Shown here: piece after piece, positions 7,701-13,455 of the stretch
Layout of the letters: every line of letters begins with the position of its first letter
Position numbering within the stretch: the first letter of the stretch is position 1
Source of the DNA: Campylobacter showae CC57C
GTDB taxonomy: Bacteria > Campylobacterota > Campylobacteria > Campylobacterales > Campylobacteraceae
Reading direction: 5' to 3'
DNA: 34,931 bases
Assembly (NCBI RefSeq): GCF_000344295.2
Contig: NZ_AOTD01000229.1
Coordinates: forward strand, 1 to 34,931
The notes under the pieces: generated by a model
What the model saw: the letters and a program-made list of their open reading frames with translations, nothing else
Databases searched by the model: none
Told to the model about the DNA's origin: nothing
Program-made: the position numbers and the translations under genes

Positions 7701-8312
7701 TCTAAATTTTTGCAGCGCCTCGCGGTCTAGCAGTCTATCAAAGTGCGCGTAGTCAAGTACCTCGACCTTTTGTATCTCGTGGCTAGTACGAAATCCGTCG
7801 AAAAAGTGCAAAAACGGCACACGACCCTTGATCGCCGCTAGATGAGCGACGCCGGCGATATCCATGACCTCTTGCACGGAGCCGCTTGCTAACATCGCAA
7901 ATCCCGTTTGCCGACAGGCATAGATGTCCTGATGATCGCCGAAGATAGAAAGTGCCTGGGCCGCGATAGAGCGCGCGCTCACGTGGATGACGCCAGGTAG
8001 TAGCTGGCCTGCGATCTTGTACATATTTGGGATTTTTAGAAGTAGACCTTGAGAAGCCGTGTATGTCGTAGTTAGGGCGCCTACTTGCAGCGAGCCGTGC
8101 ACGGTGCCCGCAGCTCCGCCCTCGCTTTGCATTTCGACGACTTTAACCGGCATGCCGAATAAATTTTTCTTGCCCTGAGCCGCCCACATATCGGTGTAAT
8201 CAGCCATCGGCGAGCTAGGAGTGATCGGGTAGATGCCCGCAACCTCCGTAAATGCATAAGCCGCGTGCGCCGCAGCCTCGTTTCCGTCCATAGTTTTCAT
8301 TATTTTAGCCAT
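4731..8312 (-). CDS. nifJ: Pyruvate:ferredoxin/flavodoxin oxidoreductase (single-chain)
   Basis: A 1193-residue homodimer-type enzyme that converts pyruvate and CoA to acetyl-CoA and CO2 and passes electrons to flavodoxin or ferredoxin. The N-terminal pyrimidine-binding domain starts GNEAAAHAAYAFTEVAGIYPITPSSPMA, with the CoA-related and gamma domains following. A ferredoxin-like insert carries two 4Fe-4S motifs, Cys691-694-697-701 and Cys749-752-755-759. The C-terminal thiamine diphosphate domain has ACPGCGETPY, the metal-binding region GGDGWAYDIGFGG and the motif YSNTGGQSSKSSR. Length is typical. A TATAAT box lies about 40 bases upstream, and AAGGCGG precedes the ATG. It appears monocistronic. 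Campylobacter use this enzyme in place of pyruvate dehydrogenase. Confidence 0.97.
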   Translation of the reverse strand: MAKIMKTMDGNEAAAHAAYAFTEVAGIYPITPSSPMADYTDMWAAQGKKNLFGMPVKVVEMQSEGGAAGTVHGSLQVGALTTTYTASQGLLLKIPNMYKIAGQLLPGVIHVSARSIAAQALSIFGDHQDIYACRQTGFAMLASGSVQEVMDIAGVAHLAAIKGRVPFLHFFDGFRTSHEIQKVEVLDYAHFDRLLDREALQKFRDEALSPESPKTRGTAQNDDIYFQTRELANRYYDAIPDIVAEYLKEISKITGRDYKPFNYYGDPHTTRVVVAMGSVTQTLEEVVDHLRAKGEKVGVLKVHLYRPFSLKYLFDVMPETVEKIAVLDRTKEPGSLGEPLYLDVKAAFYGRKNQPVIVGGRYGLSSKDVDPAQMLAVFENLNLSEPKNGFTVGIEDDVTFTSLKVGEKISLSDASVKECLFYGLGADGTVGANKNSIKIIGDKTELYAQAYFAYDSKKSGGYTRSHLRFGKNPIRSTYLVSNPHFVACSVAAYLEIYDVIDGIRESGTFLLNSIWDAEQTVAKLPNKVKKILAAKKVNFYIINATKLAREIGLKNRTNTIMQSAFFKLADIIPFADAQKYMKEYAHKAYAKKGEAIVEMNYKAIDMGADGLVKVAVDPSWANLTDDAANEEKYVGDEFIEKIVKPINAARGDSLPVSAFVGFEDGHFKSGTTAYEKRGIGVMVPKWIEENCIQCNQCAFVCPHAVIRPFLIDENELAAAPQTVQDHVLDAKGKEIKGLKYKIQVSPLDCTGCELCAQICPSKEKSLVMVPLAEEMERHEQENADYLFKKVTYKDDLMSKDSVKGVGFAQPLFEFHGACPGCGETPYIGLVTRLFGDRMIVANATGCSSIYGGSAPSTPYTTNKDGKGVAWANSLFEDNAEFGMGMNVAVETLRHRIEDVMLRTKDAAPNALAALYSDWIAHKNDGEKTTQIAKILTPLLEQNLSVEGVKEILELKRYLVKKSQWIIGGDGWAYDIGFGGLDHVLASGENVNVLVLDTEVYSNTGGQSSKSSRAGSIAQFTASGKPMQKKDLGYIAMTYGNIFVAQINSNASQANTIKAIAAAEAYDGPSLVIAYSPCIAHGIKGGMAYSGGQGELATKCGYWPTYVYDPRLIKEGKNPLKMTSKEPDWSLYEEFLLNEVRYNSLKKTNPEHADELLAKNKADAQRRYRQLKRLSLADFSDEVETSAEAAQSAE

Positions 8313-8353
8313 TTTTCCGCCTTAAATTTTCTTACGATTTTTAAAAATCTTTT

Positions 8354-8359
8354 ATTATA
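8354..8359 (-). promoter_or_regulatory. Promoter -10 box of nifJ
   Basis: TATAAT on the minus strand, about 40 bases upstream of the nifJ ATG, predicts a leader of about 35 bases. The -35 region (TGATAG, 17 bases upstream) matches poorly, as is usual in Campylobacter. Confidence 0.5.
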
Positions 8360-8511
8360 GAGCTAAATTCCAAAATCTATCATTAATCCGCCACTTTACA
8401 TTTTCAAAAAAGATTAAATTTAATAATCCAAAGCCCCAAATTTGAGCTACAATCAAAAAATATTTGACGGCCGATTTTTATAAATTTGCTAAAATTTAGC
8501 CGCTAAATTTT

Positions 8512-9276
8512 AAAACAAAGAAACTACGCGTAAAATTTTATCCGCTGGCCGCATTTTTCGTCTTATTTTTTTGCACCGCGGTGGATGAAAATCGCCCAAG
8601 CGAAACAAAACCCGCGACAGACTACCGCGAGGATATGCGCCGCCTAGTCATCGCTATCTCGCAATACGGCAAAAAATTTGATAAAAACTTCATCGTCATC
8701 CCGCAAAACGGGTTTGAGTTCATTACCAAAGACGGCTCAGCTAGCGGCGAACTGCGGCGGATAAACGCAACCTGACCGCCGTTCCGAAGTATCCAAACAC
8801 TCCGCACAACATAAACGGCAAAGATATAAAAACGGTTTGGGATGCCGAAAGCTTTTTGTATCTGATCAATAGCGAAAAATTTTCTACAAAACGGCAGCTC
8901 ATCGATGCGCTTAAAAATACGGATTACGATATGGACTTGTTTCACTTCGTAAAAGCCTAAGCTGCGGCCGAAATGCGTGAGCTAAAAACAAAACGCAACG
9001 GCGGAAAGCGGCTCGTGATCTGCTGGCGAGGCAGAGGGTTGTCGGTATTATTAAGGTGACGCCTGGAAAACCAGAAAGCCCGCCTGACTAACAAAGAAAA
9101 ACCCGCACTGGAAGGGAAATTACGTCGTTAAATATTGGGATGCGGATTGGCAAAAAATAATTACGGGAAACGACGGGTTGTATCAAAAAAAGATTCTTGA
9201 CGCGGGTTTCGACGGTGCTTATCTTGACATAATCGATGCGTTTGAGTACTTTGAAAAAGAAAGCGCACGCAGATAA
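8512..9276 (+). pseudogene. Broken TM1410/GH114-type glycosidase lipoprotein gene
   Basis: Conserved segments of the TM1410/MJ1477 (endo alpha-1,4-polygalactosaminidase-like) family appear in order but in different frames. First comes a lipoprotein-like leader LAAFFVLFFC without any in-frame start codon, then DYREDMRRLVIAISQYGKKF and NFIVIPQNGFEFITKDGSA, ending at a stop at 8773. A second frame gives ESFLYLINSEKFSTKRQL and TDYDMDLFHF with a stop at 8958. A third gives NGGKRLVIC, and a last one NPHWKGNYVVKYWDADWQK and ILDAGFDGAYLDIIDAFEYFE up to TAA at 9274-9276. Parts of the catalytic barrel between these blocks are missing. It is one of the few plus-strand genes here. Several independent lesions show it is not functional. 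Confidence 0.85.
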
Positions 9277-9378
9277 GTCAAATTTACCTTTTTCTTACGA
9301 GCTTGCGACAAATTTGACTTAATTTTGACCCCGCAAGCGGCTAAATTTTAACCGCAGCGAAATACAAAAAAACAGTAG

Positions 9379-9412
9379 TTTAGTAACCTAAATATGTGCT
9401 TTGGTTGCTAAA
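9379..9412 (-). terminator. Terminator-like hairpin after the HAD gene
   Basis: TTTAGTAACC (9379-9388) and GGTTGCTAAA (9403-9412) pair at nine of ten positions around a 14-base loop. The hairpin lies between the end of the HAD gene and the glycosidase remnant, and could stop transcripts from either side. No long uridine run follows. Confidence 0.35.
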
Positions 9413-9439
9413 TTTAACTGGCACGGTAACAGGCTAAGC

Positions 9440-10090
9440 TCATCTACCGGCTATAAATTTAACCGCTTCAAATGCATTTTGAAAGATCAAATTTGAATGC
9501 TCGCGCAAGTCAGCCTCCTTGCCGTAGCCGCAAACCAGCCCAACACCCGCGATACCAGCACGCTTTGCTGACTCCAGATCCATCGTCGTATCGCCGACCA
9601 TAAAGGCGCTCGCCTTATCTTGCGCGCTCGTTTTGCCTAGGCGCTCAAGAGCCATGTTTATGGGCTCGGAGTCTGGTTTTGGATTTACTACGTCGTCTCT
9701 GCCGATCACGGTTTTGATAAATCTCATGACGCCCAAGTACTCAAGCAAAATGATTGAAAATTTCGACGTTTTCGTCGTCACGACGCCAACGTCCGCGACC
9801 TCGCTAGCAAGTGCCAACGCACCCGCCGCGCCCTCAAGTAGCGATGTTTGCTCCAAAAAAATCTGCTCGTAACGAGCCTTGTATGCCGCGATATAATCAG
9901 GCACTAGCTGCGTCGGCGCGCCAAGTCCCGCAAACATGACGTCAAGTGGATGACCGACTAGAGCCTTGACAGCTTCTGGACTCGGAGCAGGCTCGCCGTG
10001 AGCGAGAAACGCCGCGCCAAATCCGTCAAGGATCGCAGGCGTCGAGTCGATAAGCGTGCCGTCGAGGTCAAAAAGTATGGTTTTTTTCAT
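9440..10090 (-). CDS. HAD-superfamily phosphatase (phosphoglycolate phosphatase-like)
   Basis: A 216-residue cytoplasmic phosphatase. Motif I is FDLDGTLIDS with nucleophile Asp8 and acid Asp10. Motif II is VVTTKTS, and motifs III/IV are KPDSEP and GDTTMDLESAKRAG. The helical cap inserted after motif I is the small type seen in Gph and PpaX. Likely substrates are 2-phosphoglycolate, pyrophosphate or other small phosphate esters; the sequence does not decide. The start is placed at the ATG at 10090, preceded by AGAAG, rather than at an earlier in-frame codon at 10123 that would add 11 atypical residues. It occupies the position of the phosphatase gene between nifJ and cadF in C. jejuni. Confidence 0.85.
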   Translation of the reverse strand: MKKTILFDLDGTLIDSTPAILDGFGAAFLAHGEPAPSPEAVKALVGHPLDVMFAGLGAPTQLVPDYIAAYKARYEQIFLEQTSLLEGAAGALALASEVADVGVVTTKTSKFSIILLEYLGVMRFIKTVIGRDDVVNPKPDSEPINMALERLGKTSAQDKASAFMVGDTTMDLESAKRAGIAGVGLVCGYGKEADLREHSNLIFQNAFEAVKFIAGR

Positions 10091-10567
10091 TTTACTTCTT
10101 TCGTTTTTTGATTGTGCTACCATAAATTTGACGGCATTTTCGCGTCAAATTTACATTTTAATAAACTTCGATTTTACTTTTTGTATTTTAAAATTTGCCT
10201 TAAGATAGCTTTTGTAAATTTTGATTTTTAAATTGATGCTTTTTGGCTTTGGACTAAATTTTATGCGACTACGCTCTGGAGCACCGAAATTACAGATTTG
10301 TTAAAATGTTTATGCTGTCAAATTTGACTTTAAAATATGAATTAGATTTTAAATTTAACGAAAGCGGTGAAATTTAATTTTTGCAATACGGCAGATAAGG
10401 AATACGTCAAAATTTGTACATTTTTAAAGTGCTTGTGCTGTATTGATTTTGGATCAAATTTAATCTATTTGCCTTATGGAACCAAATAGGATACGAGCAT
10501 AAGACCAATCTACAACATACCACATAAAAAAGCCAAAGAACCAAGGAAAACCGTGCAAACCGGTAAA
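10091..10567. other. Intergenic region without a recognisable gene
   Basis: About 480 bases of AT-rich sequence with many AAATTT-type runs. I see no gene and no clear gene remnant. A weak hairpin (ACCG at 10550-10553 with CGGT at 10561-10564, followed on the minus strand by TTTTCC) may help end the MscS transcript, and CTTATG/CATAAG arms occur near 10476-10503. The HAD promoter should lie near 10100-10200, but no strong box stands out. Confidence 0.5.
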
Positions 10568-11395
10568 TCAAATTTGCTCGTCTTGCCTTTTATCCTGATA
10601 GCGGATGCTGAGCTGAGGCGATGGTATAGAGATGCCTTGGGCATCGAATGCAAGCTTAACGCTCTCAAGCATAGCAAACTGCACGTCGGAAAAATCATCG
10701 CTCGCACACCAAAATCTAGCGGTCAAATTTACGCTATTTTCGCCCAGGCTTCCGACGCCGACAAACGGCTTTGGCTCTTTTAAGATCTTTTTATTTTCGG
10801 CAGCCAGACTTAAAATAATCTCTTTTGCAAGCTTTAGATCGTCTTTATAATCTATGCAAAACACGAGCTCGACACGTCTAGTGCCCTCTTTTGAAAAGTT
10901 GATTATATTGCTACTTATGATGCGACCGTTTGGGATAATAATAGTTTTATGATCGGTCGTGCGTAAAACGGTGCTAAACATATTGATCTCTTTGACTGCG
11001 CCTTGTACACCTGCGACTTCGATATGATCCTTGAGCTTAAACGGTCTAAAAAATATTATCAAAAATCCTGCACCGATGTTTGAAAAAGTGTCCTTAAACG
11101 CCATACCAATAGCAAGACCGATGGCACCGAGCGCAGCAACGAACATAGACGTCTCGACACCCAAATTTGCGATCGCGGCTATTATCACAAAAGCCATAAG
11201 AAGCGTTTTGATGATATTTAAAAGGAAATTTGAAAGAGTTTCGTCAAGTCTAGAAGATATTACTAATTTTGATATAAGATTTGAGATTTTAGCTACTAAC
11301 CATTTGCCGATAAGCAAGATGGCGATAGAGCCTAATATTTTTAAAGAGTAGGACGAGATTAACGACCAACTAAATTCGAATTTAATCTCGTCCAT
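10568..11395 (-). CDS. Small-conductance mechanosensitive channel, MscS family
   Basis: A 275-residue membrane protein of the size of E. coli MscS. Three transmembrane helices lie at about 14-36, 60-82 and 84-110. The third is the pore helix, rich in Gly and Ala (GAIGLAIGMAFKDTFSNIGAG), followed by the family signature FFRPFKLKDHIEVAG that opens the beta domain, then RTTDHKTIIIPNGRI and a C-terminal alpha/beta domain. It should open under membrane tension on osmotic downshift and release solutes. It is separated from the cadF-like gene by about 20 bases, so read-through from cadF is possible. This gene is inserted here relative to the C. jejuni order as I recall it. Confidence 0.93.
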   Translation of the reverse strand: MDEIKFEFSWSLISSYSLKILGSIAILLIGKWLVAKISNLISKLVISSRLDETLSNFLLNIIKTLLMAFVIIAAIANLGVETSMFVAALGAIGLAIGMAFKDTFSNIGAGFLIIFFRPFKLKDHIEVAGVQGAVKEINMFSTVLRTTDHKTIIIPNGRIISSNIINFSKEGTRRVELVFCIDYKDDLKLAKEIILSLAAENKKILKEPKPFVGVGSLGENSVNLTARFWCASDDFSDVQFAMLESVKLAFDAQGISIPSPQLSIRYQDKRQDEQI

Positions 11396-11415
11396 GCATT
11401 ATTAAGCTAGGCTAA

Positions 11416-12414
11416 TTATTTGTTAAATCTAGCTTCAACGCGTCTGTTCTCAGCGCGTCCTTCTTTTGTTTTATTTGAAGCGACAGGTTTAAGCTCGCCG
11501 TATCCTACAGTAGTGATCTTGTCTGCGCTTACGCCAAGCTCTTCAAGAGCTTTAGCAACTGCGTTTGCTCTTTTTTCAGATAGTTTTTGATTGTAAGCCT
11601 CAGCACCAATACTGTCTGTATGTCCGCTTAGAACTACGCGGTAGCCTGGATTTTCACCCATAAAGTTAGCTACTTTCTTGATCTCCTCAAGATATTTTGG
11701 AGTTACTTTGTAGCTATCGAATGCAAAATTTACGCCGATATCTCTGAGAACGATAACTTTCTCGCAACCGGTCTCGTCAACTACTACCCCAGCCGGTGTA
11801 TTTGGACATTGATCAACATCGTTTAAAACGCCGTCGTTATCGTCGTCAAGCACTACGACAGCTTGCTCTTTAACCTCAACCACTTCAGCTACTACAGGAG
11901 CATTTTTAGCACCAAAGCCGACTGCAAAACCTAGCGTATAGAATAGGTTGTGATCCGCATGCTCAAATTTAATAGCATCTACCGCTTCAGCGCGTAGAGC
12001 AAAGTTATCGGTAATTTGATATCTCAAACCAAGGCCGTATTGACCAAAGCCGCCGTCATCGTTTTTGACGAATTTTTTTGAGACATCCTCATAACCTGCA
12101 CCAAGCAAGCCATAAAGAGATAGTTTTTCAGTTAGGCCGAAATCTTTAATAGCATTAACGAAATATCTAGTAGCCTTTCCGTCTACGCCATACTCTCTTA
12201 TCTTGTTAGTGTGGCTAAGACCGAGTTCTACGTGGTCTATAAAGAAATTTTCAAGGTTTCTTCCGATTCTTAAACCGATGGCCGACTGATCATTTGTTCC
12301 TAAATTTCCTTCAGGATGAACGCCGCCTATTGTCGGAGTTAGTTCGTAATTGTAAGCTGAATCAGCAGCAAAAAGAGCTGTAGCAGCAACTAAAGCAATA
12401 GCAATCTTTCTCAT
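11416..12414 (-). CDS. cadF: CadF-like OmpA-family outer membrane protein
   Basis: A signal peptide (MRKIAIALVAATALFA) precedes an eight-stranded OmpA-type beta-barrel (about 17-165), a short calcium-binding thrombospondin type 3-like linker (DDDNDGVLNDVDQCPNTPAG) and a C-terminal OmpA peptidoglycan-binding domain (GHTDSIGAEAYNQKLSEKRA ... NRRVEARF). Barrel segments such as YGLLGAGYEDVSKKF and HADHNLFYTLGFAVGFG match C. jejuni CadF, and the location next to rpsI-rplM is the same. The four residues FRLS, reported as the fibronectin-binding motif of C. jejuni CadF, are YQIT here, so that adhesion function may be absent. The start at 12414 is chosen because AAAGGA lies six bases upstream; an in-frame ATG at 12429 precedes that site. 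Confidence 0.85.
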   Translation of the reverse strand: MRKIAIALVAATALFAADSAYNYELTPTIGGVHPEGNLGTNDQSAIGLRIGRNLENFFIDHVELGLSHTNKIREYGVDGKATRYFVNAIKDFGLTEKLSLYGLLGAGYEDVSKKFVKNDDGGFGQYGLGLRYQITDNFALRAEAVDAIKFEHADHNLFYTLGFAVGFGAKNAPVVAEVVEVKEQAVVVLDDDNDGVLNDVDQCPNTPAGVVVDETGCEKVIVLRDIGVNFAFDSYKVTPKYLEEIKKVANFMGENPGYRVVLSGHTDSIGAEAYNQKLSEKRANAVAKALEELGVSADKITTVGYGELKPVASNKTKEGRAENRRVEARFNK

Positions 12415-12447
12415 AGAAAATCCTTTCATGGTGAAATGTATTTTTTA

Positions 12448-12453
12448 ATAATA
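12448..12453 (-). promoter_or_regulatory. Candidate -10 box of cadF
   Basis: TATTAT on the minus strand, preceded by TGTGA, gives an extended -10-like element in a T-rich context about 34 bases upstream of the chosen cadF start. It predicts a leader of about 27 bases. Confidence 0.4.
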
Positions 12454-12483
12454 TCACAAAAATTATAAATTTCGTTTTAACAT

Positions 12484-12526
12484 TTGATATTTATAAAAAA
12501 TATAATTAAATAATCATAAATATCAA
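12484..12526. repeat. 11-bp perfect inverted repeat upstream of cadF
   Basis: TTGATATTTAT (12484-12494) and ATAAATATCAA (12516-12526) flank a 21-base AT-rich loop between the end of rpsI and the cadF promoter. It may be a terminator for rplM-rpsI or a regulator site for cadF; the lack of GC pairs argues against a strong terminator. Confidence 0.45.
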
Positions 12527-12558
12527 TGTACCTCAAATTCGCACCGCTCTCAAAACTA

Positions 12559-12948
12559 CTAGCGTTTAGAGAACTGCGGACTTCTTCTAGCTTTTCTTCT
12601 ACCGAATTTCTTACGCTCGACGACGCGTGAGTCGCGAGTTAGTAGGCCTTTTGGTTTTAGTGTTGCTCTAAAGTCGGCGTCAAATAGAGCTAGTGCTCTT
12701 GATATACCGTGTCTTAGCGCCTCAGCCTGAGCAGAGTATCCGCCGCCTAGAGTCGTTGCAGTTACGTCTACAGAACTCTCTTGTTTTGTTAAAAGTAGAG
12801 GTTGAACTACTTTTAGCTTGATAGCTTCATGTCCGCCGAGCCAAGTGTTTAGATCAAGTCCGTTTACTAAAATTTTACCGCTGCCCGGTTTTAGCCAGAC
12901 TTTTGCTACGGCAGTTTTTCTTTTACCGGTTGCATAAACTTTCGCCAT
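12559..12948 (-). CDS. rpsI: 30S ribosomal protein S9
   Basis: A 129-residue protein of normal size. It has the N-terminal [26 protein letters not shown], the central [19 protein letters not shown] and the conserved basic C-terminus [13 protein letters not shown], whose terminal arginine reaches the P-site tRNA in the small subunit. It follows rplM after a two-base gap, the standard L13-S9 operon arrangement. Confidence 0.98.
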   Translation of the reverse strand: MAKVYATGKRKTAVAKVWLKPGSGKILVNGLDLNTWLGGHEAIKLKVVQPLLLTKQESSVDVTATTLGGGYSAQAEALRHGISRALALFDADFRATLKPKGLLTRDSRVVERKKFGRRKARRSPQFSKR

Positions 12949-12950
12949 GA

Positions 12951-13379
12951 TTATTTTCCTTCTTTTTTAGCTATTTGAGCCGTGTGCGGATGCTCGCTGC
13001 AGGCGTAAACTTTTAGTTTTTTTATCATCTCTCTGCCGAGTTTTGTTTTTGGAAGCATTCCGCGAACGGCTAGCTTAAACAGTTTTTCCGGCTTATCAGC
13101 TAAAAGCTCGCCGAATTTCTCGCTTTTTGTGCTACCAAAATATCCCGAATGGCGGTGATAAAGCTTTTGCTCGGCTTTATTATTGCCTGTAAATTCGGCT
13201 TTAGAAGCGTTGATTATGATAACGTAATCGCCGCAATCGACATTCGGAGTGAAATTTGGTTTATGCTTACCGCGAAGCAGCGTAGCCACCTCGGTTAGCA
13301 ATCTACCAAAACGCTTGCCTGCCGCGTCAAGCACGATCCACTCGCGCTCCACTTCGTTTGGTTTTGTTATTTTCGTCAT
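12951..13379 (-). CDS. rplM: 50S ribosomal protein L13
   Basis: A 142-residue protein with the typical L13 features: [32 protein letters not shown], then [10 protein letters not shown], the [11 protein letters not shown] region and [22 protein letters not shown]. It is an early-assembling large-subunit protein and heads the rplM-rpsI pair. AAAGGG precedes its ATG. A TACAAT box about 40 bases upstream probably drives the pair, after the small palindrome that follows addA. Confidence 0.98.
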   Translation of the reverse strand: MTKITKPNEVEREWIVLDAAGKRFGRLLTEVATLLRGKHKPNFTPNVDCGDYVIIINASKAEFTGNNKAEQKLYHRHSGYFGSTKSEKFGELLADKPEKLFKLAVRGMLPKTKLGREMIKKLKVYACSEHPHTAQIAKKEGK

Positions 13380-13434
13380 TTTCTTACCCTTTAGATAATT
13401 TTAAGTCGTGATTGTATTCAAATGCACCTTATAA

Positions 13435-13453
13435 ATAGCTTAATTTAAGCTAT
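13435..13453. repeat. Near-perfect palindrome between addA and rplM
   Basis: ATAGCTTAA and TTAAGCTAT face each other around a single base just past the addA stop codon. It may be a weak AT-rich terminator for addA or an operator for the rplM promoter. Confidence 0.4.
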
Positions 13454-13455
13454 AT

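Noticed and set aside
8622-8945. A 107-residue minus-strand frame opposite the glycosidase remnant
   Set aside because: The plus strand carries clear family motifs; the opposite frame has no recognisable features.
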